Assembly: GCF_002531575.1 (NCBI RefSeq)
Contig: NZ_NWTI01000019.1
Span: 62,001-126,000 of the forward strand
Source of the DNA: Bradyrhizobium sp. Y36
Lineage (GTDB): Bacteria; Pseudomonadota; Alphaproteobacteria; Rhizobiales; Xanthobacteraceae
Length of the DNA: 64,000 nucleotides
Reading direction: 5' to 3'
Part shown: positions 1 to 9,165 of the stretch, piece after piece
How the letters are laid out: each line of letters starts with the position of its first letter
Numbering within the stretch: position 1 is the first letter of the stretch
Made by a program: the position numbers and the translations under genes
The notes under the pieces: generated by a model
The model's database searches: none
Told to the model about the DNA's origin: nothing
The model's input: only the letters and a program-made list of their open reading frames with translations

Positions 1-102
1 CGGCCTGGCCGAGCCGGCCGGCGGGACGGTTGGGGAGGGCGAGGCATTCATGGCGCCCGCTTTAGCGGTCGGGGAGGGGGAGTTCAAGACCAACCCCTCG
101 CT

Positions 103-203
103 GTCATTGCCCGCGAAAGCGGGCAATCCAGTACTCCGAGGCAGTGCGGCGATACGGAGGACGCGCGGCGTACTGGATACCCCGCCTTCGCGGGGTATGA
201 CGG
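103..203. repeat. Intergenic palindromic repeat element
   Basis: A compound palindrome. A hairpin formed by ATTGCCCGC and GCGGGCAAT starts at about 106. ATCCAGTAC (126-134) pairs perfectly with GTACTGGAT (170-178), and a CCCCGC/GCGGGG hairpin with a CTTC loop lies at about 181-195. The element opens with GTCATTGC and closes with TATGACGG, a pattern seen in scattered rhizobial intergenic repeats. Reading frames across it look like translated repeat, not protein. The first 100 bases of the window may hold the end of an upstream gene, but I cannot identify one. Confidence 0.6.
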
Positions 204-293
204 CAGAGTTTGGTGATACAGCACAGCTCCATCATCGCCATTCCCGTGCCAACGCTTCGTGGTTGCGCGGGGATGACGGAGTCAGGGAGTCGG

Positions 294-701
294 CTAATAC
301 GTGATCTTCGGCTGCAGCTTCTTCGCCTTGGCGATGATGTCGCCGACCGACTTCTCGGACGGCAGGATGCGCAGCAGCTTCTTCTTCTCGTTGGCGTCGC
401 GCATGCTCTGGGCGAGCCTTGCCGGATTCCGATAGGCAAGCTCGCGCACGGTGGTGACCCCGGCGGCGCGGACCAGGCCGACCTTGGCGCGGCCCATGCC
501 GGGGATGCGCATGTAGTCGGACACGTTGGCCCATTCCAGCAGCAATTGCTCGCTGATGCCGGTCTTGGCGGAGAGCGCCTTGCGGCCTTTCACCGTGCCG
601 GCCGCCTCGAGCAGCGCATCGGTGGTGCGGATACCCTGCGCCTTCAACTTGTTGGCGGCAAAGACCGACAGGCCCTCAATCTCGGAGATGGGATATGTCA
701 T
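294..701 (-). CDS. DUF4332-like helix-hairpin-helix protein
   Basis: A 135-residue cytosolic protein starting MTYPISEIEG. It carries two helix-hairpin-helix-like stretches: IEGLSVFAANKLKAQGIRTT near residues 8-27 and IPGMGRAKVGLVRAAGV near residues 67-83. The layout resembles DUF4332 proteins, whose HhH motifs resemble those of DNA-binding and repair proteins. No catalytic motif is visible and there is no signal peptide. The next gene (728-1093) lies 26 bases upstream on the same strand, so the two could be cotranscribed. A DNA-binding role is inference only. Confidence 0.85.
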   Translation of the reverse strand: MTYPISEIEGLSVFAANKLKAQGIRTTDALLEAAGTVKGRKALSAKTGISEQLLLEWANVSDYMRIPGMGRAKVGLVRAAGVTTVRELAYRNPARLAQSMRDANEKKKLLRILPSEKSVGDIIAKAKKLQPKITY

Positions 702-727
702 GGTACTCGATATGAAATGCGACGGCT

Positions 728-1093
728 TCAGGCGAACTGGCTGAGGCCCGGCGTCCCCGCAATGATCTTGCCCATCTGATCCGCTCCGATTTTGTCTCGG
801 CCGTAGCGGAAAAGTTCACGGGCGATGTTTTGAATCTCGGACATGCCGAGCCCGAGGCCCATCAGGCGCGTGCCGACCGCCATCAGGCCGCCGCCCATCA
901 GCCGCGACAGTCCGCCGCCGCTCCTGGATGCCTCGATGGCGGCTTCCGCTCCGGGGATGTGATCGATCAGGGCCTGCACGCTGTCGGAGGGGCCCTCGTT
1001 GCGGAGGAAGCCCAGGATAATGCCGACGGTCTTTTCAGCGACAGCACTATCTATGCTGGCGTTTGTCGCCAGCCGCCCGATCAGTTCGTCCAT
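728..1093 (-). CDS. Small conserved protein, DUF2267/DUF2780-like
   Basis: A 121-residue acidic, mostly helical protein with a glycine- and methionine-rich middle (GGGLSRLMGGGLMAVGTRLM, about residues 59-78). The family resemblance is to short rhizobial proteins labelled DUF2267 or DUF2780, and I cannot decide between them. There is no signal peptide. The Gly/Met-rich segment could be amphipathic. It precedes the DUF4332-like gene on the same strand. No biochemical function can be assigned. Confidence 0.75.
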   Translation of the reverse strand: MDELIGRLATNASIDSAVAEKTVGIILGFLRNEGPSDSVQALIDHIPGAEAAIEASRSGGGLSRLMGGGLMAVGTRLMGLGLGMSEIQNIARELFRYGRDKIGADQMGKIIAGTPGLSQFA

Positions 1094-1444
1094 AAGGCCC
1101 GCCCCTCAGCCGGTTTGCTTGCCGGAGTATTCTTTCGAAAATGATCTTGAGCCGGTGTGATGTGAAATTCAAGCGATGAACGCAAGCGTCGTCGCGATTC
1201 ATCTTCGAACGCGCGAAAAGTGTTGCAGCGGTGCATGAGCGGAGATGGAATCGGCGAAAAATTGCCGCGTTGCGAACGGCTCGTTCCTACTTTCGGCTGA
1301 TACCGTCCGTCTGTTTCCGACAATGTCACATGCCTGGAGCAGCGTTGAACCGTTTCAATCGGTGCGCGACATGCGTTAAACTACGGAACTGGAGCATTCG
1401 AGTTTCGGTATGCGAAACCCGGCAAGAAGAGATCAGAGAGAATA
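1094..1444. other. Divergent intergenic region, no gene seen
   Basis: 351 bases between the minus-strand gene ending at 1093 and the HerA-like gene at 1445. Reading frames crossing it have no plausible start signals or protein-like composition. It must carry the promoters of both flanking genes, but I find no convincing -35/-10 pair. Weak candidates (TTGAAC near 1345, GGAAC at 1385) lack a well-spaced partner. A purine-rich ribosome-binding site, AGAGAGAATA, precedes the ATG at 1445. Confidence 0.5.
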
Positions 1445-3067
1445 ATGACCGCACAGGACAACAAGCTCGGCGATACCGACGACAAGATCTTCGTCGGCAA
1501 GGGAGCGGAGCAGGCCTGGCTGACGCTGGCGCTCGCCAATCGCCATGGCCTCGTCACGGGTGCAACCGGAACCGGCAAGACCGTGACGCTGCAAGTGATG
1601 GCGGAAGGATTTGCGCGCGCCGGTGTTCCGGTCTTCGCCGCCGACATCAAGGGCGACCTCTCGGGCATCTCGGAGGTGGGCGAAGCGAAGGACTTCATCG
1701 TCAAGCGCGCCACTGAAATGGGGCTGAATTTCCAGCCCGACCAGTTCTCGACGGTGTTCTGGGACGTGTTCGGCGAGCAGGGTCATCCGGTGCGCGCGAC
1801 CGTCACGGAAATGGGGCCGCTTCTGCTCGCGCGCATGCTCGACCTCAACGACGTGCAGGAAGGGGTGCTCAACGTCGCCTTCCGCGTCGCTGACGACGCC
1901 GGTTTGACCCTGATCGATATGAAGGATTTGCGCGCGCTGCTCGACGCCATCGTGCCCGATAGCGGGAAGAAGGGGGCGGATGCGGAGGAGGATCCGCTCG
2001 CCGCCATCCGCAAGGCCGCGCAAGGGTTCGGCAACGTCACCAAGGCCACCGTCGGCACCATCCAGCGCCAGCTTCTGGTGCTGGAGAACCAGGGCGGCAC
2101 CAAATTCTTCGGCGAGCCGGCGCTGACGCTGAAGGACTTCATGAAGACCGACCGCGACGGCCGCGGCATGGTCAACATCCTGGTCGCCGACAAGCTGCTG
2201 CAGAGTCCTCGGCTTTACGCGACATTCCTGCTGTGGATGTTGTCGGAGCTGTTCGAGGAGCTGCCCGAGGCCGGCGATCTGCCCAAGCCGAAGCTGGTGT
2301 TCTTCTTCGACGAGGCGCATCTGCTGTTCAACGACGCGCCCAAGGCGCTGATGGACAAGATCGAGCAGGTGGTCCGCCTGATCCGCTCCAAGGGCGTCGG
2401 CGTCTACTTCGTGACGCAGAACCCGGTCGACGTGCCCGACCGCGTGCTGGGCCAGCTCGGCAACCGGGTGCAGCACGCGCTGCGCGCCTTCACACCGCGC
2501 GACCAGAAGGCGGTCGCGGCTGCGGCCCAGACCTTCCGGCCCAACCCGAAGCTCGACACGGCCAAGGTGATCATGGAGCTCGGCAAGGGCGAGGCGCTGG
2601 TGTCCTTCCTCGAAGGCAACGGCACGCCGGCGATGGTCGAGCGCGTGATGATCCGGCCGCCATCGGCGCGCATCGGGCCGATCACGCCGGACGAGCGCAA
2701 GGCGATCATGGCTGCAAGCCCGGTGAAGGGCAAATACGACACCGCGGTCGACGCCGAGTCCGCCTACGAAATGATCCAGAAGCGCATTGCCGGCACGGCG
2801 GCCACGGCCGACGGCCCAGCGGATGGAAGCGGCGGCGGCCTTCTCGGCCAGATCGGCTCGATCGTCGGCACCGTGTTCGGCACCAACGTCAAGCGCGGCC
2901 GGCTGTCGACCGGCCAGGTGATTGCGCGGGACGTGACGCGATCGGTCACCAACCAGGTGATCGGCGGAATGGCCGCCAATATCGGCAAATCGCTCGGTGG
3001 CCAGCTCGGCGGCTCGATCGGCCGCACCCTGGTCCGCGGCGCGCTGGGCGGATTGCTGCGGCGGTAG
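1445..3067 (+). CDS. HerA-like helicase/ATPase, DUF853 (YjgR) family
   Basis: A 540-residue P-loop ATPase of the HerA/FtsK clade. The Walker A motif GATGTGKT is at residues 39-46, followed by FAADIKGDLSG. A Walker B segment, LVFFFDEAHLLF, is near residues 283-294, and a later FVTQNP motif fits the family's sensor-like strand. The C-terminus turns glycine-rich (about residues 460-540), with GGxxx patterns that could form membrane-associated helices. DUF853 proteins are widespread and their physiological role is poorly defined. DNA translocation is inferred from the fold. The start follows a purine-rich ribosome-binding site (AGAGAGAATA). The next gene begins 92 bases downstream on the same strand. 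Confidence 0.93.
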   Translation: MTAQDNKLGDTDDKIFVGKGAEQAWLTLALANRHGLVTGATGTGKTVTLQVMAEGFARAGVPVFAADIKGDLSGISEVGEAKDFIVKRATEMGLNFQPDQFSTVFWDVFGEQGHPVRATVTEMGPLLLARMLDLNDVQEGVLNVAFRVADDAGLTLIDMKDLRALLDAIVPDSGKKGADAEEDPLAAIRKAAQGFGNVTKATVGTIQRQLLVLENQGGTKFFGEPALTLKDFMKTDRDGRGMVNILVADKLLQSPRLYATFLLWMLSELFEELPEAGDLPKPKLVFFFDEAHLLFNDAPKALMDKIEQVVRLIRSKGVGVYFVTQNPVDVPDRVLGQLGNRVQHALRAFTPRDQKAVAAAAQTFRPNPKLDTAKVIMELGKGEALVSFLEGNGTPAMVERVMIRPPSARIGPITPDERKAIMAASPVKGKYDTAVDAESAYEMIQKRIAGTAATADGPADGSGGGLLGQIGSIVGTVFGTNVKRGRLSTGQVIARDVTRSVTNQVIGGMAANIGKSLGGQLGGSIGRTLVRGALGGLLRR

Positions 3068-3159
3068 GCGGGGCCACCGGCTCTACAATTTCGGGTGAGG
3101 GGCTCTCCAAGCCTGCGCCGGTCTGCTACGTCCTGTTCGCCGCCGAACAGGACCAGTCC

Positions 3160-4500
3160 GTGACCTCGCTCGCTCCGCTCGCCAAGCCTGACGCGCCAAG
3201 ACGCCTGTCGTTGCGCGCGCCGCTGGACCTGCTGTTTCTGGTCTGCTGCGTCCTGCTCACTGCCGACGTGCTCGTCCCCGAGATCTTCGGCAGCGGCAAG
3301 ACCAAGGACTACCCGCTGTGGTACTGGGCCGGGCAGCAGGTCTTGCACGGTGAGCCGCTCTATCCCGCCACGGCCATCGAGTATTTCGAGTTCATCTATC
3401 CGCCCACGCCGGCAATCCTGCTGGCGATCCCGAGCTGGTTCGGCAAGATCCCGCTTTATGTCGTGCTCTCGATCCTCAACGTCCTGGCGTGGTGGTACAC
3501 CGGCACGTTCTCGCACGTGATGACCGGCTCGGACCGCAAGCCCGGTCCCTGGCTTGAAGCGCTGCCCGCCGTCGTCACCGTGCCCTTCGTGTTCGACATG
3601 TTCGACCTCGGCCAGCCGAACCTCGTCCTGCTGGCGATGGTGCTGTTCGCCTTCTGGAGCCTGCGGCATCAGCGGTCATGGCTCGCCGGCTTCATGTTCG
3701 CGCTCGCTACCGCAATCAAGGTGTTTCCCATCGCGGTGCTGCCCTATCTGCTCTGGCGCCGGAAGTGGGCGGCCGCCGCCAGCATGATCGCTTTCACCGG
3801 AATCCTTCTCTACCTCGTGCCGGCGCCGATCCGCGGCTTCGAGCGCAACGCGGCCGAACTTGCGGTGTGGTATCAGGGCATGGTCGGAACGAGCTCGGAA
3901 AAAGGCTTCGGCCAGCGCGACGAGCAGAACTGGTCGTGGGTCAACCAGTCGCTGATCGCCGTCACGCACCGCCTGGTCCGTCCCATCAACTACAATCAGG
4001 ACAATCCCAAGACGCCGCCTCGCACGATGAATGTCATCGCCGTCGACTACGGCACGGCCAACTGGATCGTGCTGGCAGTGTCGGTCTTGCTCGGGCTGGG
4101 CTTCCTCGCGGTGATGCCGCGGCAAGCGCGGCGAACGGCGCGCTCCGATGCCGAGGAGCTCGGCATCCTGCTCTGCCTGATCACGGTGGCCTCGCCTCTG
4201 GCGCGGCAATACTACTTCATGTGGCTGTTCTTCCCGATGACGGTGTTGATGCATCGCGCCGCCTTCGACGAACGGGCGAAGGTGCGCCTCGGAACCTGGC
4301 TCGCACTCGGCGCGGCCGGCATTCTCCTGCTGCTGGCGCTGCCGTGGTTTCCGACGGTCTTCCAGGCCTGGGGCAATAACCTCGCCGCGACCTCCGTTCT
4401 TGCAGGTTGCCTCGCATGGCACATCCGCCATCCGCCGGTTGCGGCTGGCCCCGAGCCTGCGACGGGGTTAAAACCCGTGAATCTCGAGAAGCCGTCTTAA
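3160..4500 (+). CDS. Membrane glycosyltransferase, GT87/DUF2029-like
   Basis: A 446-residue polytopic inner-membrane protein with roughly ten hydrophobic segments. The first is LDLLFLVCCVLLTADVLVPE near the N-terminus. It is followed by a periplasmic loop with the family-typical pattern KDYPLWYWAGQQVLHGEPLY. GT-C enzymes of this family use polyprenyl-phosphate sugars to build envelope glycans. The substrate cannot be read from sequence. I chose the GTG at 3160, which gives a protein starting VTSLAPLAKPD; the same frame stays open upstream only because it is a shadow of the preceding gene. The ends of the protein are not conserved enough to refine this. Confidence 0.87.
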   Translation: MTSLAPLAKPDAPRRLSLRAPLDLLFLVCCVLLTADVLVPEIFGSGKTKDYPLWYWAGQQVLHGEPLYPATAIEYFEFIYPPTPAILLAIPSWFGKIPLYVVLSILNVLAWWYTGTFSHVMTGSDRKPGPWLEALPAVVTVPFVFDMFDLGQPNLVLLAMVLFAFWSLRHQRSWLAGFMFALATAIKVFPIAVLPYLLWRRKWAAAASMIAFTGILLYLVPAPIRGFERNAAELAVWYQGMVGTSSEKGFGQRDEQNWSWVNQSLIAVTHRLVRPINYNQDNPKTPPRTMNVIAVDYGTANWIVLAVSVLLGLGFLAVMPRQARRTARSDAEELGILLCLITVASPLARQYYFMWLFFPMTVLMHRAAFDERAKVRLGTWLALGAAGILLLLALPWFPTVFQAWGNNLAATSVLAGCLAWHIRHPPVAAGPEPATGLKPVNLEKPS

Positions 4501-4524
4501 GTCTCAAACGTCAGGAATCCGACC

Positions 4525-5919
4525 ATGGCCAATGCGCAGCTTCAATCCGTGCTCGATCACATCGACAGGGATTTCGACAACAGCCTGGAGCGTCTGTTCG
4601 CGCTGCTGCGGATCAAGTCGATCTCCGCGGATCCGGCCTTTGCCGGCGACTGCAAGGCGGCGGCGGAGCATCTCGCCAAGGACATCGCGAGCCTCGGTGT
4701 TGCCACCGAGGTGAGGCCGACCGCGGGCCATCCCGCCATCGTCGGCAAGACCGGAGCGGGCGGACGGCCGCATGTGATCTTCTACGGACACTACGACGTG
4801 CAGCCGGTCGATCCGCTCGATCTCTGGCACCGCCCGCCGTTCGAGCCTGTGGTGACCGACCATGCCGACGGCCGCAAGATCATCGTCGCGCGCGGCGCCG
4901 AGGACGACAAGGGCCAGGTCATGACCTTCGTCGAGGCCTGCCGCGCCTGGAAGAAGGTGACGGGCTCGCTGCCGATCGACATCACCTTCCTGATCGAAGG
5001 CGAGGAGGAGGTCGGCTCGAAGAACTTCGTGCCCTTCATCGAGGCCAACAAGGACGAGTTCAAGGCGGACTACGTGCTGGTCTGCGACACCGGCATGTGG
5101 GACCGCAACACGCCGGCGATCACGACCTCGCTGCGCGGCCTGCTCTATGAAGAGCTGAAGATCACCGCCGCCAATCGCGACCTGCATTCCGGCGTGTTCG
5201 GCGGCAGCGCGATGAACCCGATCCGGGTGCTGACGAAGATCCTCGGCGGCCTGTTCGACGACGACAACCGCATCACCATCCCCGGCTTCTATGACGGCGT
5301 GAAGGATCTGCCCCCGGACATCCTGGAGCAGTGGAAGAAGCTCAATCTCACGCCGGACATGTTCCTGAAGCCGATCGGCCTGTCGATCCCCGCCGGCGAG
5401 AAGGGCCGCCTCCTGATCGAGCAGGCCTCCTCGCGCCCGACCTGCGACGTCAACGGCATCTGGGGCGGCTATATCGGCGAAGGCTCCAAGACCGTGATCC
5501 CCTCGCACGCCTCGGCCAAGGTCTCGTTCCGTCTGGTCGAGGGCCAGGATCCGCAAAAGATCCGCAAGGCGTTCCGCGATTACGTGACGGCGCGGCTTCC
5601 GGGCGACTGCAAGGTCGAGTTCGGCGACCATTCCGCCGCGCCCGCCGTTGCGCTCGACTGGAACATGAAGCCGCTCGCCGCCGCCAGCAAGGCGCTGACG
5701 GAGGAATGGGGCAAGGAGACCGTGCTGATGGGCTCCGGCGCCTCGATCCCGATCGTCGCCGACTTCAAGCGCACGCTCGGCCTCGACTCGCTGCTGGTCG
5801 GTTTCGGCCTCGACGACGACAACATCCACTCGCCGAACGAGAAGTACGATTTGCGCAGTTTCCAGAAGGGTATCCGTTCCTGGGCGAGGATCCTCGCGGC
5901 GCTGGCGGAGGTGAAGTAG
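4525..5919 (+). CDS. M20-family dipeptidase/metallohydrolase
   Basis: A 464-residue M20 peptidase without a signal peptide, so probably cytosolic. The metal-binding motifs appear in the expected order: VIFYGHYDVQPVDP (first His and Asp), RGAEDDKGQ (bridging Asp), EGEEEVGS (catalytic Glu plus a ligand Glu), DTGMWD, and the C-terminal NIHSPNEKY region with the last His. The dimerisation/lid insertion is full length. M20 enzymes of this length hydrolyse dipeptides or N-acylated amino acids with two zinc ions. The gene begins 24 bases after the glycosyltransferase stop and ends just before two repeats and a terminator hairpin. Confidence 0.95.
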   Translation: MANAQLQSVLDHIDRDFDNSLERLFALLRIKSISADPAFAGDCKAAAEHLAKDIASLGVATEVRPTAGHPAIVGKTGAGGRPHVIFYGHYDVQPVDPLDLWHRPPFEPVVTDHADGRKIIVARGAEDDKGQVMTFVEACRAWKKVTGSLPIDITFLIEGEEEVGSKNFVPFIEANKDEFKADYVLVCDTGMWDRNTPAITTSLRGLLYEELKITAANRDLHSGVFGGSAMNPIRVLTKILGGLFDDDNRITIPGFYDGVKDLPPDILEQWKKLNLTPDMFLKPIGLSIPAGEKGRLLIEQASSRPTCDVNGIWGGYIGEGSKTVIPSHASAKVSFRLVEGQDPQKIRKAFRDYVTARLPGDCKVEFGDHSAAPAVALDWNMKPLAAASKALTEEWGKETVLMGSGASIPIVADFKRTLGLDSLLVGFGLDDDNIHSPNEKYDLRSFQKGIRSWARILAALAEVK

Positions 5920-5929
5920 GCACAGGGCC

Positions 5930-6015
5930 GTAGGGTGGGCAAAGGCGTATAGCGCCGTGCCCACCACCTCTCCATGATTGCGAAAGAACGTGGGCACGCT
6001 TCGCTTTGCCCACCC
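5930..6015. repeat. Intergenic palindrome, GTAGGGTGGGCAAA type
   Basis: Begins GTAGGGTGGGCAAAGGCG and ends CTTTGCCCACCC, so its termini are inverted copies. An inner GTGCCCACC/GTGGGCAC pair is also visible. A second member of the same family lies at 10644-10766, and a related GTAGGATGGGTAGAG member lies at 63876-63960. It sits directly after the M20 peptidase stop codon. Confidence 0.75.
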
Positions 6016-6030
6016 GACGAGACCTTCATC

Positions 6031-6144
6031 CGTCATTGCGAGCGTAGCGAAGCAATCCAGAATCCCTCCGCGGGATGAAGTCTGGATTGCTTCGTCGCCT
6101 GCGCAAATTGCTTCGCAATTTGTCGCGGGCTCCTCGCAATGACG
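6031..6144. repeat. Intergenic palindrome, CGTCATTGCGAGCG type
   Basis: Starts CGTCATTGCGAGCGTAGCG and ends CTCGCAATGACG, with internal pairs such as AGCAATCCAGA with TCTGGATTGCT. This type is frequent between genes in many rhizobia and related genera, where it is often mis-annotated as short ORFs. It carries no coding signal here. Confidence 0.75.
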
Positions 6145-6158
6145 GTGGGGCCAAATAA

Positions 6159-6186
6159 AAACGCCGCCCGGAATTGGGCGGCGTTT
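6159..6186. terminator. Bidirectional Rho-independent terminator hairpin
   Basis: A perfect 11-bp stem, AAACGCCGCCC (6159-6169) with GGGCGGCGTTT (6176-6186), closes a six-base loop. It lies between convergent genes, the M20 peptidase ending at 5919 and the aldolase ending at 6245. The A/T tracts flanking the stem on both sides suit termination from either direction. Confidence 0.75.
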
Positions 6187-6244
6187 CATTCCAAAAGGCG
6201 TAGAGGTTCGTTGGCGACGAACCTACCTCAAGCTCGCGAAAATC

Positions 6245-7024
6245 TCAAGACCGGTAGCCGGGCAGCTCGCGGTCGAGCTTGCGCAGCAGGGGCGGCCAGA
6301 CGAGGTTGGTCGCGCGCAGCTCGGCGCGGTCGCGGTTGGCGAGCAGCTCGGTGTTCTTCTCGATCGCGATCTCCTCGACCGGATAGACCGGCGTGCCGAG
6401 CGCGCGCGTGCGCACCTGCATGGAGCAGGCGCGTTCGAGATGATACATGCGTTCGAAGGCGGAGGCGACCGAGCGGCCGACCGTCAGCGTGCCGTGATTG
6501 CGCAGCAGCATGTGGTTGTGGTCGCCGAGATCCTTCTGCAGGCGCGGCCGCTCGTCGTGGTCCAGCGCGATGCCTTCATAGTCGTGATAGGCGAGGTCGT
6601 GGGTGACGAGCTGGGCGGTCTGGTTCAGCGGCAACAGGCCCTCGGCTGAGCTCGACACCGCGGTGCCGTCGAGGGTGTGGAGATGCAGCACGCAGATGGC
6701 GTCCTCCCGCACCTCGTGGATTGCCGAATGGATGGTGAAGCCGGCCGGGTTGATGCTGTACTCGCTCTCGGAAAGCTGGTTGCCGTGCAGATCGACCTTG
6801 ACGAGGCTGGACGCCGTGATCTCGTCGAACATCAATCCGTAGGGGTTGATGAGGAAATGATGCTCGGGGCCGGGGACGCGCGCGGAGATGTGGGTGTCGA
6901 CCAGATCGTCCCAGCCATACAGCGCGACCAGGCGATAGCAGGCGGCGAGATTGACCCGCTGCTGCCACTCGGCCTCCGTCATATCAGACGGCACTTCCTT
7001 CAGGCGCGCTTCCGCTGGCGACAT
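6245..7024 (-). CDS. Class II aldolase/adducin family protein
   Basis: A 259-residue protein. The adducin-type metal site is recognisable: DTHISARVPG in the N-terminal third, the HLHTLDGTAVSS segment carrying two of the His ligands, and LLRNHGTLTVG containing the third His region. Class II aldolases and epimerases use a divalent metal to stabilise an enolate of a phosphorylated sugar or related substrate. Several rhizobial members of this length have no assigned substrate, and none can be assigned here. No catabolic neighbours give a hint, since the gene stands alone between a terminator and a repeat. Confidence 0.93.
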   Translation of the reverse strand: MSPAEARLKEVPSDMTEAEWQQRVNLAACYRLVALYGWDDLVDTHISARVPGPEHHFLINPYGLMFDEITASSLVKVDLHGNQLSESEYSINPAGFTIHSAIHEVREDAICVLHLHTLDGTAVSSSAEGLLPLNQTAQLVTHDLAYHDYEGIALDHDERPRLQKDLGDHNHMLLRNHGTLTVGRSVASAFERMYHLERACSMQVRTRALGTPVYPVEEIAIEKNTELLANRDRAELRATNLVWPPLLRKLDRELPGYRS

Positions 7025-7114
7025 GGCAGGTCTCTCCGAACATCGTTGTTGCGGGGAGGGAGCCTAGTACCGGTCGTGGTTGCCAGCAAGGCGGCCAAAG
7101 CGCGGCAGTTCAGC

Positions 7115-7190
7115 GTAGCCTGCATGGAGCGCAAGCGGAATGCGGGGAGTCGTGTGGTCCCGGATTTCGCTTGCGCTCCATCCGGGCTAC
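7115..7190. repeat. Intergenic inverted repeat, GTAGCC...GGGCTAC type
   Basis: Perfect 14-bp arms, ATGGAGCGCAAGCG (7124-7137) and CGCTTGCGCTCCAT (7168-7181), lie inside a longer imperfect palindrome that begins GTAGCC and ends GGGCTAC. It is located between two minus-strand genes and ends 17 bases before the stop of the GT39-like gene, where it could also attenuate transcription. Confidence 0.75.
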
Positions 7191-7206
7191 GGGCCGGAGA
7201 AGATGA

Positions 7207-8856
7207 TTACGGCGCCGGGATGGACAGCAGGCTGGAAATGCTGCGGCCGCGGATATCGTAGACGCGGGCGAACACCACGTCGTCGCGCTTGATCTCGACC
7301 ATGACGGGTGCGGTGAGGCCCTTGCAGTAGAACTCGCCGAGCGTCATGGCGAAGTCAGCCGCGTTGGAATCCCAGCCGATGGTGAAATCGGGCCCGAGCG
7401 CGACCTGCGCCGGCCGCTGCGGACCGCACACTGCGACTTTCCATTTTCGATTGACTGGCGGCACTTCCTGGCGCTCGACCAGCTGCTCGCGCAGCTCGTC
7501 CGAGGCCTGCTTCAGCGCGAGGCCCCAATAGTCCAGCATGAAACGGTCGTCGGCGCCGCGCACGGTGCCGGCGATGTGGTTGAAGTGGGTGTATTGATAG
7601 GGATGCAGGCGGATCATCTCGGCGAGCGAGAGCGCAAGGCCGAAGCAGAAGGTCGCCAGCACGACCGGCTGCCAGGTGCGGTGATTGGCGCGCAGGCGCT
7701 CCATGGCCCAGGCGAACGCGACGCCGCCGAGCACTGCCATCGGCGGAATTACGAAGACGAAATGGCGGATGCCGTTGTATAGCGCCGGCCGCTTCACCAT
7801 CGCGATCGCCAGCGGCAGGGTCGCCGCTAACGTCAGCATCAGCATGATGGTCTTGCGCCGCGCCGGCACGTCGCCTCGCGGCAGCATGGCGAAGGTGCTG
7901 AACACCGCGCCGCCCATCAGCACCAGCAGCACCTCGGGCAGCTGCAGCGCGAACAGCGTCGGCAGGTAGGACCAGGGCATGTCCGGCACCGACACGATCG
8001 CGCCGTCGAACATCTCCTTCCACGGCTTCTCGAAGAAATGCGAGAAGTAGGTCAGCGCCTCGAAGGGATTGCCGGGCTCCATGATCGACCACGGCCAGAT
8101 CAGGCCCATCACGAGGTAGCCGAAGGCGAGGCCGGGCAGCAGCACATAGACGACATGGGCGAAGCGGCGGACCGACTCGCGAAGACCCTCGGTGCGCAGC
8201 TCCTCCAGGAACAGCGGGATGAAGCCGAGCATGGCGTAGACCAGCGCGAGCCCGCCGAGAATGCGGCAGCCGAGCGAAAGACCGGCGCCCAGGCCGACGA
8301 TCAGAATCGTGCGCGGCGACGGCTGCGGATATTCCTCGGCGAGGCGGACGAGGCCGAGCATCAGGATGATCATGGCCACCGCGAAGGGCGCGTCCTTCGG
8401 GTTCATAAACATGTGGCCGTAGAAGATCGGGCACAGCGCGAGCAGCAGGAGTGCGGCAAGACCGGCCAGCGGCCCCCCGATGCGGCGGGCAAGGCGCCAG
8501 GTCACCGCAAGTCCGATCACGCCGACGATGGCGCCGAGCAGACGTCGCGTCTCGAACAATTCGAGCGGAATGATCTTGTGCAGGAGGGCCGCGACCATGT
8601 CGAAGCCGCCGCCATACATGTAGAGATTGGCAAAGGAGAGCGCCGCGGTGTCCTTGAAGCCGGAACCGAACATGCGCAGCAGCAGGTCGGCATATTCGGC
8701 GTGGGTGTAGTCGTCCCAGCCAAGGCCGTAGTCACGGAAGGTCAAGCCGGCGATGACGGCGACCACTGCCAGCACCAGCATGGCGAGATCGTCGCAAGTC
8801 CGTTCGACCGAGCGCCGCTGAGGCGTGTCGATCGCCGAAGTCGTGATGGATGTCAT
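7207..8856 (-). CDS. Polytopic GT39/ArnT-like glycosyltransferase
   Basis: A 549-residue membrane protein with about ten to twelve hydrophobic segments. After the first transmembrane helix comes the loop FRDYGLGWDDYTHAEYADL, whose paired aspartates match the catalytic acidic motif of GT-C enzymes. A periplasmic C-terminal portion (from about residue 440) contains VAVCGPQRPAQ and a cysteine pair that may form a disulfide. Such enzymes transfer sugars from polyprenyl phosphates to lipids or proteins; the acceptor here is unknown. The gene stands alone on the minus strand, with repeats behind it and a promoter-bearing gap of 309 bases in front. Confidence 0.88.
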   Translation of the reverse strand: MTSITTSAIDTPQRRSVERTCDDLAMLVLAVVAVIAGLTFRDYGLGWDDYTHAEYADLLLRMFGSGFKDTAALSFANLYMYGGGFDMVAALLHKIIPLELFETRRLLGAIVGVIGLAVTWRLARRIGGPLAGLAALLLLALCPIFYGHMFMNPKDAPFAVAMIILMLGLVRLAEEYPQPSPRTILIVGLGAGLSLGCRILGGLALVYAMLGFIPLFLEELRTEGLRESVRRFAHVVYVLLPGLAFGYLVMGLIWPWSIMEPGNPFEALTYFSHFFEKPWKEMFDGAIVSVPDMPWSYLPTLFALQLPEVLLVLMGGAVFSTFAMLPRGDVPARRKTIMLMLTLAATLPLAIAMVKRPALYNGIRHFVFVIPPMAVLGGVAFAWAMERLRANHRTWQPVVLATFCFGLALSLAEMIRLHPYQYTHFNHIAGTVRGADDRFMLDYWGLALKQASDELREQLVERQEVPPVNRKWKVAVCGPQRPAQVALGPDFTIGWDSNAADFAMTLGEFYCKGLTAPVMVEIKRDDVVFARVYDIRGRSISSLLSIPAP

Positions 8857-9068
8857 GGCTATCGGTGCCCCGGAATCCCCTCTTGGCCCTGCTGGCGCGC
8901 GCGGGCCTGCTCCCCGGACTCCCTATAGCGCAGTTCCATTACCAAGTAATTGGGCATTATGGCTAAATTCCTGATGCGACGCAGCAATTCCGGATTTCGA
9001 GCACGGACCAGCATTAGCGGGCCGTAGCTGAAGGGAATGTGAATAAGTCCCTGATTTCCCTCCCTTTA

Positions 9069-9093
9069 GGAACGCTGCTTGCAATTGGCCGTT
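9069..9093 (+). promoter_or_regulatory. Candidate EcfG (general stress) promoter
   Basis: GGAAC (9069-9073), 16 bases, then CGTT (9090-9093) matches the known alphaproteobacterial EcfG consensus GGAAC-N16/17-CGTT. Transcription would begin near 9100, ahead of the ATG at 9166, and would leave an untranslated leader of roughly 65 bases. It is the only well-placed match I found in the window. The rest of the 8857-9165 gap shows no gene. Confidence 0.5.
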
Positions 9094-9165
9094 GGCGTGG
9101 AACACCGTATGACGGTATCGTGGCGTGACAGGTCGCGTGTGGATGTGCGGCCGGGGGTGAGTTCG

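Noticed and set aside
2233..3159. N-terminal extension of the GT87-like protein back to 2233
   Set aside because: The extension is a frame-shifted shadow of the HerA-like gene; the protein-like part begins at GTG 3160.
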